From Planctomyces sp. SH-PL62 (GTDB lineage: Bacteria; Planctomycetota; Planctomycetia; Planctomycetales; Planctomycetaceae), in assembly GCA_945893045.1 (NCBI GenBank), contig CAMDEA010000005.1, positions 42,899-106,898 on the forward strand: a stretch of 64,000 nucleotides of DNA. The letters are read 5' to 3'. The number at the start of each line of letters is the position of its first letter. Position 1 is the first letter of the stretch. The translations under genes were made by a program, and so were the position numbers. The notes beneath the pieces were generated by a model. The model saw only the letters and a program-made list of their open reading frames with translations, searched no databases and was not told the DNA's origin. Below are positions 17,440-28,200 of this stretch, in pieces.

Positions 17440-18960
17440 TCACGGCTCCGTAAGCAGGGGTGCCCAGACTCCTGGCTGAATCTCCGGCGTTTGACCGGAC
17501 GGCGGAAAGGTTGTCTTCGCGGCGGCGCGGACCTGTTGCGAAAGCTCTTCGATGGTTTTCGCGTGTTCGGGTTTGCTGGCGAGGTTCGTCAGTTCGCGTG
17601 GGTCGGCGTCGTGGTCGTAGAGTTCGCGGCCTTTCTTCCCTTCGTCCCATTCGGTGTAACGCCAGCGTGGCGTGCGCAGCGTGTAACCGAAGTAGCGCGG
17701 TCCGTCGGCTCCGACATTCGTCGTGACGGAAGCTCGATTCGGGCCTCCGCCGCGCATGACCTGCGTGATCGCCCAGCCTCGGCCGGCAACGGTCGGGTCG
17801 CGCAGCATCGGCACGAGGCTTTGGCCTTGCAGGTTGGCCGGAGCTTTAACGCCGCACAGTTCGGCCAGCGTTGGGAACAAGTCGATGTGCGACATTGGCG
17901 ACTTCGCCGCCGCACCTTTCGCCGCCACTCCCGGCGCGACGATCAACAGCGGCACGCGAGCGCTCTCTTCAAAGAGGCTCATCTTCTGCCACAGGCCGTG
18001 CTCGCCCATGTGGTAGCCGTGGTCGCTGGTGAAAACGATGATCGTGTTGTCGGAGAGTTTCAGTCGATCGAGCGCATCGACGACTCGGCCAACTTGCGCG
18101 TCCATGAAACTGATGCTGGCGAGATACGCCTGCCGAGCTTGCCGTCGCAGATCGTCGGTCAGCTTGTCCTGTTCTTTCTTGTAGCTGCCGAGCCCCGGAG
18201 CCGGGATATCGGCCTGATCTTCCTTCACGCCTTGCACGACGGGCATGTCCTTTTCGGGATACATGTCGAAGTAGGTCTTCGGCGAAACATACGGCGTGTG
18301 GGGCCGGAAGAATCCGACGGCGAGAAAGAACGGCCGGTCCTTCCGCTTCGCGCAGCGTTCGAGCACCCATTCGGCGTCTTCGGCTTCCAGCCCGTCGGTG
18401 TGCTGCGCGTCGCTCTTTGGCGAGGCGTACCAACTGAGCGTCCCGCCGAACTGATTTGGCGTCAGCGAGAAGATTTTCGGATGTTCTTCCAGCCGATCGA
18501 CGCCAGCCGGGTTGAGTTCCAATTCCCACGAGGCCGGATCGTCGTGTCCGTTCGTGCCGATCGAATTCGGAACGTTGTAGTGATACAGCTTGCCGATCCG
18601 AGCCGCGAAATATCCCGCCTGACGAAACGCCTGCGGAAGGCAGACCTGCGACGGAATCGTCTGCCGAAAGATCTGCTGATTGGCCAGTATCCCGGTGCTG
18701 TTGGGATACAACCCGGTCAGCAGCGCGTTGCGGCTCGGCCCACACAGCGGGAAGGCGCAGTAAGCTCGATCGAACCGCACGCCGCGAGCCGCCAGCCGGT
18801 CGATGTTCGGCGTCTTGGCCAACGGATCGCCGTAGCAGCCCAGCATGTTGTTGAGGTCATCGGAAACGATGAAAAGCACGTTCGGCCGTTTCTCGGCAGC
18901 CTCCAAGGAACTCGCCAAGCCGCACAACATCAGCGTCGCAACGATCATTCGGATGGGCAT
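17440..18960 (-). CDS. Sulfatase, iduronate-2-sulfatase-like
   Basis: 506-aa exported sulfatase. Signal peptide, RPNVLFIVSDDLNNMLGCYGD metal site, CGPSRNALLTG (Cys 73) formylglycine motif, IGKLYHYN, and C-terminal FTSDHGYHMGEHG with metal and His residues. The spacing and the GKLYH/DHGYHMGEH pair resemble the iduronate-2-sulfatase branch, which desulfates uronic acid residues of glycosaminoglycan-like polymers; the actual substrate is unknown. It lies between another sulfatase and a 663-aa sulfatase, all on the reverse strand. Confidence 0.9.
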   Translation of the reverse strand: MPIRMIVATLMLCGLASSLEAAEKRPNVLFIVSDDLNNMLGCYGDPLAKTPNIDRLAARGVRFDRAYCAFPLCGPSRNALLTGLYPNSTGILANQQIFRQTIPSQVCLPQAFRQAGYFAARIGKLYHYNVPNSIGTNGHDDPASWELELNPAGVDRLEEHPKIFSLTPNQFGGTLSWYASPKSDAQHTDGLEAEDAEWVLERCAKRKDRPFFLAVGFFRPHTPYVSPKTYFDMYPEKDMPVVQGVKEDQADIPAPGLGSYKKEQDKLTDDLRRQARQAYLASISFMDAQVGRVVDALDRLKLSDNTIIVFTSDHGYHMGEHGLWQKMSLFEESARVPLLIVAPGVAAKGAAAKSPMSHIDLFPTLAELCGVKAPANLQGQSLVPMLRDPTVAGRGWAITQVMRGGGPNRASVTTNVGADGPRYFGYTLRTPRWRYTEWDEGKKGRELYDHDADPRELTNLASKPEHAKTIEELSQQVRAAAKTTFPPSGQTPEIQPGVWAPLLTEP

Positions 18961-19011
18961 GAGCTGACTCCTGTTGGTTTCTGGTCAACGTGATTCGGAT
19001 TCACGACCGCC

Positions 19012-21003
19012 TCACTTCGCGGGGAAATCCCAGCGTTGCGGCTTCGCGGTTTTGCTGGTGACTTCGATCCAATCGAGTTCGACCGGCTTCTCGTGTGCCG
19101 GCAGATACAACCTGACAACGCCCAGCGGTCCCGTCGCCGATAAGTCCACGGCGATCTCTTTCCATTCGCCGGCGGGAACGTCGAACGCCACGGATTTTGA
19201 TTCCGTCGAGTCACCGGCTCCGTTCGGAAGCCATTCGACTTTGCCCGCGCCGCCAGTCGGTGATCGCACGCGGAACGTCAGCTTGGCCGGGCCGGATTGC
19301 TTGCCCAAGCCGTGACCGAGGAACGCGGTTCCGGCTTTGCCTTTGCCGGTCATCGTCAACACGCCGTCCTTCACGACTGCATCGCAGACGCGCGCTTTCC
19401 AGCCATCCAGCGGATCGGATTCCGCAGCCGTCGTGGTTGCGGCCGGCTTCGTGGTGGTTGGTTTGAACGCGGGGTTCGGTCGCGGGTACGTCGCGCCGGT
19501 GTCGGCGAGAAACCCGTCGATCAGCGCGTCGAGTTCCTTCACGCGTGCGAGTTGTTCCGATGCGAGGTTCCGCGATTCGCCGAGGTCATTGCGCAGGTTG
19601 AACAATTCCCATCGAGCCACATCACTGCTCGGCACGCCGAACCAGCGGATTAGCTTCCAATCGCCGGAGCGGACCCACACACCGCCCGCTCGGCCGGGAC
19701 CGCCGCCGTGCGGGAAATAATTGAAGAACGCCGTGCGATTCAGCGAGCCGGTTTGCTTCAGCACTGCCGCGTAACTGACGCCGTCAAACTTTTGTGGCTT
19801 TGGTCGAGGCAGTTCGAGCAGTTCCAGCAGCGTCGGATACAGGTCGATGTGTCCGACAACGGCGTCGCTGGTCGAGCCGGACTTGATGCGGCCGGGCCAC
19901 GACCACATCAGCGGGACGCGCGTGCCCCCTTCGTAGAGCGTGCCTTTGCCGTCGCGCAGCGGAGCGTTGTTCGTCGGCGGTTGGTTGCCGGCCCACTTGC
20001 GCCAGTCGGCGGTCTGCGGAGTCGCCGCCTTGCGTTGATCCTTCGCGCTCTCGCCGGTGTTGCTGTGCGTATTGCCGCCGTTGTCCGAGTTGAAAATGAC
20101 AATCGTATTCTCAGCCAAGCCGTGCTTGTCGAGCGCGGCGAGCACACGGCCGAAGCACTCATCGACGCTGCGCAGCATCGACGCCATGATTGGATTCCCT
20201 TGCTCGCCGCGCGGGTCTTTCTTCGCCGCGAACGCCTGCGTGTAGTCCGCCTTGTGACCCCACGGACCATGCACGCCGTAGTTCCACAAGTTCAGGAAGA
20301 ACGGCCGGTCGCGATTGGTTTCGATGAACTTGACCGCCTCGTCCGCCAGTCGATCGACGATGTATTCGCCGTCCGGCCCATCGGTGATCGTGCCGGCTCG
20401 GCTTTGCCCGCGCGGCTCGCCATCCAGCTTCACGGAGTACGGCGAGAAGTAATTCCCCGGCGGACCCGGATCGGGATGACAATGAAACGCGACGTCGAAA
20501 CCTTGCTGCTCCGGCCAGTACGGTCGCGTCAGTCCCAGATGCCACTTGCCAATGTGAGCCGTCCGATATCCCGCGTCGTGCAGCGCCTCGGCCAGCGTGT
20601 ACTCGGACGGTTCGAGATAATTCTTGCTCTCCGGCGTGAGCATCGCTTGCGTGGCGGGGCCAGCCTCCGGCAGAAACTTGTGTCCGGCCGGTTGTGGTGG
20701 TTGATGCCCCGTCGCGCTCGTGATGCCGTGCCGAGCCGAATACTTGCCGGTCATCAAGCTCGCGCGCGTCGGCGAGCACAACGGCTGCGCATACGCATTC
20801 GTGAACCGCATCGCTCGCGACGCGAACCGGTCGATGTGCGGCGTTTCGTAATACGTCGAGCCATACGCTCCGCAATCTCTCCAGCCCATGTCGTCCACGA
20901 GAAAGACAATGACGTTCGGTTTGCGCGAAGCCTCCGCGGCCGGCAGCCACGTCAACGGCGAGAACCACAGGATCACAGCGACGAGACCAAGCTTGGAGTT
21001 CAC
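19012..21003 (-). CDS. Sulfatase with a C-terminal beta-sandwich extension
   Basis: 663-aa exported sulfatase. Signal peptide, KPNVIVFLVDDMGWRDCGAYGS, CSPTRASLMTGKYS (Cys 76), GKWHLG, and IVIFNSDNGGNTHSN. The catalytic part ends near residue 525 (NPAFKPTT), followed by a threonine/alanine linker and about 120 residues (LTMTGKGKAGTAFLGHGLGKQ...VEWLPNGAG...DLSATGPLGVVRLYLPA) with the strand pattern of a carbohydrate-binding or concanavalin-like module. The extra domain suggests binding to a polymeric substrate (inference). Located 51 bases upstream of the iduronate-type sulfatase. Confidence 0.9.
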   Translation of the reverse strand: MNSKLGLVAVILWFSPLTWLPAAEASRKPNVIVFLVDDMGWRDCGAYGSTYYETPHIDRFASRAMRFTNAYAQPLCSPTRASLMTGKYSARHGITSATGHQPPQPAGHKFLPEAGPATQAMLTPESKNYLEPSEYTLAEALHDAGYRTAHIGKWHLGLTRPYWPEQQGFDVAFHCHPDPGPPGNYFSPYSVKLDGEPRGQSRAGTITDGPDGEYIVDRLADEAVKFIETNRDRPFFLNLWNYGVHGPWGHKADYTQAFAAKKDPRGEQGNPIMASMLRSVDECFGRVLAALDKHGLAENTIVIFNSDNGGNTHSNTGESAKDQRKAATPQTADWRKWAGNQPPTNNAPLRDGKGTLYEGGTRVPLMWSWPGRIKSGSTSDAVVGHIDLYPTLLELLELPRPKPQKFDGVSYAAVLKQTGSLNRTAFFNYFPHGGGPGRAGGVWVRSGDWKLIRWFGVPSSDVARWELFNLRNDLGESRNLASEQLARVKELDALIDGFLADTGATYPRPNPAFKPTTTKPAATTTAAESDPLDGWKARVCDAVVKDGVLTMTGKGKAGTAFLGHGLGKQSGPAKLTFRVRSPTGGAGKVEWLPNGAGDSTESKSVAFDVPAGEWKEIAVDLSATGPLGVVRLYLPAHEKPVELDWIEVTSKTAKPQRWDFPAK

Positions 21004-21370
21004 GATGCAACCGCCCTCCGAAAAAACGTCTCAACGACGGCCATCCTAACTGCACAGGCTGGGTGAGCGAGAGCGACGGCTGGTTACGAAATCGAACCGA
21101 CTCGATGGGACGAGCCGCGTGGTTTTCCTGGCACGGCTGGCCAGAAGTTCGAATATTGAGTTTGCAGTCATGGGTGGCACGTCCCTGACCATCGGGAAGG
21201 GCGTGGTATCCCGTGTTGATCGCGATTCCCACGTCCTTCCCGATGGTCAGGACGTGCCACCCCAATTCACAAATTGGCCAGCCGTGGTTTTCACGGCTGA
21301 ACGTGGACACCGCCGAGCGAGCCTGTTAGGACATTTTCCGTTCGCGTTGTCGTATGTTGGAGATTCCGTC
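21004..21370. other. 367-bp divergent intergenic region with nested inverted repeats
   Basis: It separates the reverse-strand sulfatase from the forward cytochrome-domain gene, so promoters for both should lie here. Most of 21119-21300 is a nested inverted repeat described separately. The ORF track extends the downstream gene through it (from 21119), but that reading consists of repeat sequence. Confidence 0.6.
21132..21286. repeat. Nested inverted repeats upstream of a cytochrome-domain gene
   Basis: Outer arms CACGGCTGGCCA (21132-21143) and TGGCCAGCCGTG (21275-21286); inner arms GGTGGCACGTCC... and ...GGACGTGCCACC (21173-21261) sharing also TGACCATCGGGAAGG. One repeat appears to lie within another. 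Confidence 0.85.
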
Positions 21371-23701
21371 ATGGCTTTTGCCGCGCGCCTCGTTGCTGTC
21401 AGTGTTGCAGTCCTAATCGGGGTCGTGCTCGCCTTCGGCGAAGAGATCAAAACAAACAACGGGCCGGGATGCGCCGCCGCTGTCGATCGGTTCTTTGCCG
21501 AGGAAGTCTGGACCAAAGTCGGCGCGCAAGAGTGTCTCAAGTGTCACAAGACTGGCGGAGATGCCGAGAAGAGCAAGTTCGTCTTGCAGGATCCGCAGCG
21601 GAGTCAGGGAGCCGACCGGGACGCGGCGATGCGGCACAACCGAGCCGAGTTCGCGCGGATGGCTCAGGTCAAGGAGGGCGAGCAGTTTCGCATCCTCTTG
21701 AAAGCGACGGGCGGTCTCGATCACGGCGGCGAAGAAGTATTGAAAGCGGACTCGACGACGTATCGCATCCTCGCGGACTTCGTGCGGCGGACGAATGCTC
21801 CGCCGGCGGAACGGTTGCCGGGCGCGGCCGATGATAAGCACGCGACTCCGTTCTTCGATGGCGTCGTGATGCTCGATGACCGCCGGTTGCTGCGGCGAGC
21901 CACGCTGTCGCTGGCGGGACGCTTGCCGACCGAAGCTGAATTGTCCGCCGTGGCCGTTGGAGGCTTGAACGCTCTGCCGAAAACCCTCGATGACGTGATG
22001 CGGGAGGAGGCGTTTTACGACCGGCTGCGCGAAGCGTTCAACGACATCTTCCTGACGCTCGGCATCGACGGGAACGCGGACGCGGCGGTGCTCTCGTACG
22101 AGCACTTTGAGAAGACTCGGCTGTGGTATCAGAAGTACGATCTCAGCCACATCGCCGACAAGAACGAACGGCAGCGGACGGAGTGGAAGATCGCCGGCGA
22201 GTATCGCAAGGCGCTGCTCGGCGAACCGATGAAGCTCATTGAGCACATCGTCCGCAACGACCGGCCGTTCACAGAAATCGTCACGGCCGATTACATCATG
22301 GTCTCGCCGTACTCGGCCCGCGGTTACGGAGTCTTCGACGAGTTGAAAGAGCAGTTCAAGAACTCGGACGCCCCGTTCGAGTATGTGCCGGTGAAACTCA
22401 AAGCGCTCGCCGGCCGCAACAAGCAAGAGAATCAGGACTCGGAGACCGGCTTCTACCCGCACGCGGGGTTGCTGAGCCAGTTTCAGTATCTCGCTCGCTA
22501 CCCGACGACCGAGACGAATCGCAACCGACTCCGAGCGCGGATGTACTACCAGCATTTTCTCGGCGTGGATGTGCTCGAACTCGCGGCCCGCGTGTCCGAC
22601 GCCGCTGCTGTGTCAGCGAAGTACGAAGTCCCGACGATGCAGGCGTCCGAGTGCGTCGTGTGTCACAAGACGCTCGATCCGGTCGCCGGATTGTTTCAGG
22701 ATTACTGGCGGTTCGACGCGAACTTCGCGATCTACGGCAAGCGGAAAGAGGGCTGGTTCACCGACATGTTCGGAGCTGGCTTCGAGGGGGACGATCTTCC
22801 GACCGAAGAACGTTGGCGTTCATTGCAATGGCTCGGCGAGCGAACGGCCCGCGACCCGCGCTTCGCCGTCGCGATGGTCGAGCACGTTTATTACATCCTC
22901 ACCGGCCGCAAGGCGCTGCTCCCGCCGAAAGAGATCGACGACCCGCTCTTCGCCGCCAAACGCCGGGCCTATGCCGAGCAACGCTGCCAGATCGAAGCGA
23001 TCGCCGGCCGGTTCGCGCAGAACGAGTTCAATCTTAAACGCGTCTTCCAGGATTGGATCGTCTCGGATTTTTATCGCGCCGATGGCCTCGCGACCGTTGC
23101 CAAAGACTCGGCGCGACGGGCGGAACTCGACGACATCGGGTTGGCTCGAATGCTCTCGCCGGAGCAAGTCGAACGGAAAGTCAACGCCGTGTTCGGCACG
23201 CCGTGGGGCAAGCTGCACGATCAAATGGCGATGCTTTACGGCGCGATCGATTCCCAGGAAGTCACCGAACGCGCCTTCGATCCCAGCGGAGCAATGGGTG
23301 CGATCCAACGCATGTTGGCCAACGAGGTCGCTTGCCGCCAAACGCTGCGCGACTTCGCACGCGAACCGGCCGAGCGGCTGTTGTTCCCCCACATCGAACC
23401 AAGCGTCGTGCCCGCGACATCACCGGAGAACGACCTCGCGATCCGCCGCGCGATCGCTCATTTGCATGAGCGGATTCTCGGACGACACGACGCCGTGGAT
23501 TCACTGGAAGTCGAACGCTCGTTCCAACTGTTCGCCGGGATCGTCAGCGATGCTCAAATGCAAAAGGGGATCGAGCGAATCGAAAACTACCACTGCCGGC
23601 ACAACGTCCCCGATGCCCCAGCAGACCCGCACTACACGATCCGCGCGTGGCGCGGCGTCGTGACGTACCTGCTCCGACGACCGGAATTTCTTTACGAATA
23701 A
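21371..23701 (+). CDS. Planctomycete cytochrome-domain exported protein (DUF1549/DUF1592-like)
   Basis: 776-aa protein with a signal peptide (FAARLVAVSVAVLIGVVLAFG), an N-terminal cytochrome-like segment with CLKCHKTGG, a central helical region (LDDRRLLRRATLSLAGRLPTEAEL, resembling the DUF1549 opening) and a second haem motif CVVCHKTLDPVAGLFQDYW. Exact Pfam assignment cannot be made by eye. Role unknown; it is followed 82 bases later by a DUF1501-type gene, the usual arrangement. ATG 21371 is chosen because everything upstream in the ORF is palindromic repeat. Confidence 0.75.
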   Translation: MAFAARLVAVSVAVLIGVVLAFGEEIKTNNGPGCAAAVDRFFAEEVWTKVGAQECLKCHKTGGDAEKSKFVLQDPQRSQGADRDAAMRHNRAEFARMAQVKEGEQFRILLKATGGLDHGGEEVLKADSTTYRILADFVRRTNAPPAERLPGAADDKHATPFFDGVVMLDDRRLLRRATLSLAGRLPTEAELSAVAVGGLNALPKTLDDVMREEAFYDRLREAFNDIFLTLGIDGNADAAVLSYEHFEKTRLWYQKYDLSHIADKNERQRTEWKIAGEYRKALLGEPMKLIEHIVRNDRPFTEIVTADYIMVSPYSARGYGVFDELKEQFKNSDAPFEYVPVKLKALAGRNKQENQDSETGFYPHAGLLSQFQYLARYPTTETNRNRLRARMYYQHFLGVDVLELAARVSDAAAVSAKYEVPTMQASECVVCHKTLDPVAGLFQDYWRFDANFAIYGKRKEGWFTDMFGAGFEGDDLPTEERWRSLQWLGERTARDPRFAVAMVEHVYYILTGRKALLPPKEIDDPLFAAKRRAYAEQRCQIEAIAGRFAQNEFNLKRVFQDWIVSDFYRADGLATVAKDSARRAELDDIGLARMLSPEQVERKVNAVFGTPWGKLHDQMAMLYGAIDSQEVTERAFDPSGAMGAIQRMLANEVACRQTLRDFAREPAERLLFPHIEPSVVPATSPENDLAIRRAIAHLHERILGRHDAVDSLEVERSFQLFAGIVSDAQMQKGIERIENYHCRHNVPDAPADPHYTIRAWRGVVTYLLRRPEFLYE

Positions 23702-23702
23702 C

Positions 23703-23766
23703 GTAGCCCGATCTCTCCGAGTCGGGCCGATGGCGGAAGACGCCCGACTCGGAGAGATCGGGCTAC
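23703..23766. repeat. Paired GTAG hairpin repeat, family C, copy 1
   Basis: GTAG-CCCGATCTCTCCGAGTCGGG and its complement ending CTAC. It fills most of the gap between the cytochrome-domain and DUF1501 genes. Confidence 0.9.
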
Positions 23767-23783
23767 GTTTGAAAGAGTCTCCC

Positions 23784-25064
23784 ATGCGACGCAATTTTCT
23801 GAAACTCTGTGGTCTCGCGGGACTCGGCTTGGCGATGCCGTTTGATTGGCCGATCACGGCTCGCGCGAAGGACGACGACGGTGCGTATGGCGGGCCGTAC
23901 TACCTCGTGTTCAACGCCTCCGGCGGCTGGGACACGACGTACTTGATGGACCCCAAGGGGATCAACGAGATCAATCGGCTGTACCAAGAGGGAGACATCC
24001 TGACTCGCGGCGCGCACAAGTTCGCGCCGACCGCCAAGCACCAGCAAGGGGGGATGAGCAACGAAGATTTCTACGCCGAGTTCGGCGACCAGTTGCTGGT
24101 TCTCAACGGGCTGGACTACTCGGTGAATAACCATTCGCCCGGCGCGCGCTACATGGCGACCGGCAAGCTCGACAGCCTGGCGTATCCGACGTTCGCCGCG
24201 CTCGTCGCCGCCTGCCAAGGGCCGACCTGCCCGATTTCGTTTCTGACGTTCGGCAATTACTCGGCGACCGGAAATCTCGTGGCGATGTCGCGCGTCCCGT
24301 ACTTGCCGTCGCTGCAAAAGATCGCCAACGCCGACGCCGTTGAGGGCAACGCCCGCTCGCCGTTCCACGACCGCTTCGCCCTCGATCGCATCGAGCAAGC
24401 CTTAGCCGCCGAGAACGACGCCCGCGCGCAGGAGCCGCGACTCCCCCGCCTCGAACGGGCCGAGAACATGCTGTATGCCGCCCAGGTCAACTCGAAGGCA
24501 TTGCAGCGAGTCACCGCATACATCCCGTCGTCGATTCCCAAAGAGCGACTCTCGCAACAGGCCGAGATCGCGCTGGCCTCGTTCAAGGCCGGAGTGTGCG
24601 TCTCGGCCAATCTGACGATCGGCCAGTTCGACAGCCACGCGAACAACGACGTCGATCAGATGAAGCTCATCCCGGAGTTTCTCGCCGGCATCGCTTACGT
24701 CCTCCGCCGCGCCGAAGAGTTGAAGATCCGCGACCAGCTCGTCGTCATCGTCCAAAGCGAGATGGGCCGCACGCCGACCTACAACAAAGGGAACGGCAAA
24801 GATCATTGGTCGATCGGCTCGATCATGTTTCTCGGCCGCGGCATCCAGGGCAATCGAGTTATCGGTGCGACCGATGAGAAACAGTTCCATATCCCCGTCG
24901 ATCCGAAAACGCTCGCGTGCGACAAAGAGAACGGCATCCGCGTGCGTCCGGAACACATTCACGCCGCGCTGCGCGAATTCGCCGGCATCGCCAACCATCC
25001 CTTCAGCAAGAGATTTCCCCTCGGCGTGCTTGAGAAAGAGAATCTGCAAGGACTGTGGGGCTGA
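23784..25064 (+). CDS. DUF1501-like Tat-exported protein
   Basis: 426-aa protein starting with a short Tat signal (MRRNFLKLCGLAGLGLAMP). The body has YLVFNASGGWDTTYLMDP, a segment around VSANLTIGQFDSHANNDVDQM, and IVQSEMGRTPTYN followed by KDHW, matching the layout of DUF1501 proteins (N-terminal metal Asp, mid His, C-terminal E-x-GR-T/DHW). Partner of the preceding cytochrome-domain protein. The 18 codons between the ORF start (23730) and this ATG are translated repeat, so ATG 23784 is the likely start. Confidence 0.8.
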   Translation: MRRNFLKLCGLAGLGLAMPFDWPITARAKDDDGAYGGPYYLVFNASGGWDTTYLMDPKGINEINRLYQEGDILTRGAHKFAPTAKHQQGGMSNEDFYAEFGDQLLVLNGLDYSVNNHSPGARYMATGKLDSLAYPTFAALVAACQGPTCPISFLTFGNYSATGNLVAMSRVPYLPSLQKIANADAVEGNARSPFHDRFALDRIEQALAAENDARAQEPRLPRLERAENMLYAAQVNSKALQRVTAYIPSSIPKERLSQQAEIALASFKAGVCVSANLTIGQFDSHANNDVDQMKLIPEFLAGIAYVLRRAEELKIRDQLVVIVQSEMGRTPTYNKGNGKDHWSIGSIMFLGRGIQGNRVIGATDEKQFHIPVDPKTLACDKENGIRVRPEHIHAALREFAGIANHPFSKRFPLGVLEKENLQGLWG

Positions 25065-25208
25065 GTACCGTCGCCGTCCGGAGAAGGCGAACCGGCTCGC
25101 GGCTCAACAAATGCGTTGAAGGAGCGGCTTGGGACACGAAGTCGACTCCTGAGATTGCAGCCGACTGGCAACTGATCTCCTCGACGAACCCACTCATGAC
25201 GAGCAGCC

Positions 25209-28200
25209 ATGCCGACCCTGACATCACCAGAACCTGACTTGCCAACCCCGCTGCCAAGTCAGCCCACCCCACGCAAACGCAAGGTGATGGTCAGCAGCAC
25301 CGCGCGGGATTTGCCGGATCATCGCCAGGATGTGCTCGATGCCTGCCTCAGGCAGAGCTTCGATCCGATCATGATGGAGCACCTGCCGGCCATGGATGCG
25401 AATGCCATCCAGGCGTCGCTCGACATGGTGGATGAGGCCGACATCTATCTTGGCATTTTCGCGTACCGCTACGGCTGGGTGCCGGGCTTCGACAATCCGC
25501 AGCAGATCTCCATCACCGAGATGGAGTACCGCCGCGCCGTTGAACGGGACATGCCGAGGTTGATCTTCTTCATGCACGACGATCATCCGGTGCGACCGTC
25601 CGACGTCGAGACCGGTGACGGAGCGGCCAAGCTCAAGAAACTCAAGGACGAGATCGGCTCGCTGCGAGTCGCCGGGATCTTTAAGTCGTCCGAACATCTG
25701 CGTTCGCTGTTGATCGACTCATTGTCGAAGCTGCCCAAGAGCGACGCCGAACAGAAGCGGCAGACCGAGTTCCATTACGTCAGCCCGATCCCGCCGGCTC
25801 CTGAGGTGTACGTCGCGCATCCCTACACGCTGCTGACCGCGCCGGGTGGTCTCGTCGGACGACGGCACGAATTGAACTGGCTCACCGATTGGGTGGCGGG
25901 GACTCGGCATGCGGCTGACTCGCTGGGCGTGTCCCACCAAGCGGCCATGAATCGCATCGTCAGCCGGCTGCATCGGTCGCGTTTGTTTTTCTTCGTGGCG
26001 ATCGGCGGGCAGGGGAAGAGTGCGTTGGCTTGGCACTGGTTTCAGAACATCGCCGACCAGGAAATGCGACCGCTGGCCGGGCGCATGTGGTGGAGCTTCT
26101 ACGAGTCCGATGCCAGCTTCGAGAATTTCGTGATTCGCGCGTTGGCGTACACGGCGAAGATCTCGATCGAGCAAGCCAAAGCGCAGCCCGTGGCGGAGCG
26201 TGAAGCGTGGCTGCTGCATCTGCTCGACACGCAGCCGTTTCTGATCGTGCTGGATGGGTTGGAGCGGCTGTTGCTGGCGTACTCGGGCGGGAACGTGCGG
26301 GGGTTGGAGGACGACGAACTCGATCAGCGCACCGCGCATCGTGTGGCCGAAGCGTATGGTCTCGATGAAACGGCGGCGCAGTCCTACACAGGGCAAGCTC
26401 GGCTGCGGCTGACGTCCGATCCGCGCGTCGGTTCGTTTCTGCGCAAGCTGACTCATGTGCGAGCCGCGCGAGTGCTGGTGACGACCCGACTATATCCGTC
26501 GGACTTGCAAATCGACGCGTTGGGCGAGCCGGTGACGTCGTGCTTCGCGTACTTCCTGCCGGGGCTGAGCGACGATGACGCGCTGGAGTTGTGGCGGTCG
26601 TTCGGAGCACGCGGTGCGCGCGAGAACGTGCTGCCGGTGTTGGCGTCGTTCGAGAAGCATTCGTTGCTCGTGCAGGCTCTGGCCAGCGAGGTCGCGAGAG
26701 ACCGCTCGGCGCGCGGCGATTTCGAAAAGTGGCGGGCCGAGCATCCCGACTTCAATCCGTTCGGTCTGGCTCACGATCAACGCCGCTCGCATGTATTGAG
26801 CCATGCACTGCGCGGGTTGAGCGGCTCGCACATCTGGCTGCTGCAAACCATCGCGGCGTTCCGCATGCCGACAACATACGAAACGCTCAAGGACTTGGCT
26901 TGTAGGATGGGCACTCTTGCCCATCCGTCTTCGCGTAAGAAGTCGGCTCGAAAGCGCGGTGCCAAAGATCAAACACAAAATGTGACGGGCAAGAGTGCCC
27001 ATCCTACGTTCGATCAAGCGGCGCTGGATGCCGCGTTGACGGAGCTGGAAGACCGCGGGTTGGTGGGCTGGGACCGAGCGGCGAATCGCTATGACTTGCA
27101 CCCGATCGTGCGGGGCGTGGTGTGGAACTCGCTGGGCCAGGAGCGTCGCCGCGAAGTCTGCGAGACGCTGCAAGCGCACTTCCAACCCATCGAAGTGCCG
27201 GACCACTTGAACGTCACCAGCCTCGAAGACCTGACGCCCGCCATCGAGCTATTTCACGCGCTGATCGAACTGGGCCGCTTCGACGACGCCTGCGACGTGT
27301 TTTACAACCGATTGGACACTGCGACGCTGTACCGACTGAGTGCCAGTCGCCTGCGGATCGAACTGGTCGAGCGGCTGTTCCCCGACGGCACCGACCGGCT
27401 CCCGCGAGTCAGCACACCGCGCGATCAGAGCTACACGCTCAATTCGCTGGCGGGGGCCTACCTCTTGAGCGGCCAGCCGAAATCCGCCGTGCCGCTGTTT
27501 CGCCGGGTCTGTGACCTTGACGAGGAATCCAAAGACCAAAGCAACCTGAGCATCGGCTGCAATAACTTGTCGTACGCCGAGCGGCTGTCAGGTGCCGTGC
27601 GAGCAGCCGAAGTCTCAGCCCGCTCCGCCTTGCGGATCACGCGCGAACTTGGAGACGAGTTCGAGGAAGCCATGAGTTTGCTGATGTTCGGATTGGGATT
27701 AGCCGTGCGTTTCAAAAAAGTTGCCGAGTCAGAGATCAGACACGAAGTCCTCACTGCTCTGGAAACCTCGCAACAACAGTTCGAGCAACTCGGTGATAAA
27801 CAAATGACCGGTGTCGTGTCCGCCTCCCGCGCCGCAGTCGCCCTGTGGTTCGGCGAGGGTGTGATCGCGCGGACGCTGGCCGATCGGGCCTGGGAAATGG
27901 CTGCCGTCTGGAAGCAAGAAGCGGATTTCATCCGTGCCGCGCGGCTGCAAGGGACGGCGGCTTTGCGTTGCTCAGGCGGCCCGCCCGAATCCGAGCAGAC
28001 GAGTCGCTCGCTCTACGAGTTCGCTAACGAGCGGCTGCATCACGCCCTGACCCGCGCTCGCAAGTGCGATCTCGTCGACGAAGAACTCCCCACGCTGATC
28101 GCGCTGGCGGAACTGCATGAGGCGCTGGCTCGCACTCCCGTAGCCACGCTCGCCAGAGTGAGGGGCGAGGGCACGCACGCTGTCGCCTCGCCGACCCACG

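Noticed and set aside
17491-18993. 500-aa forward ORF
   Set aside because: Exact antisense shadow of the iduronate-type sulfatase gene.
19708-21066. 452-aa forward ORF
   Set aside because: Antisense to the 663-aa sulfatase, whose motifs are unambiguous.
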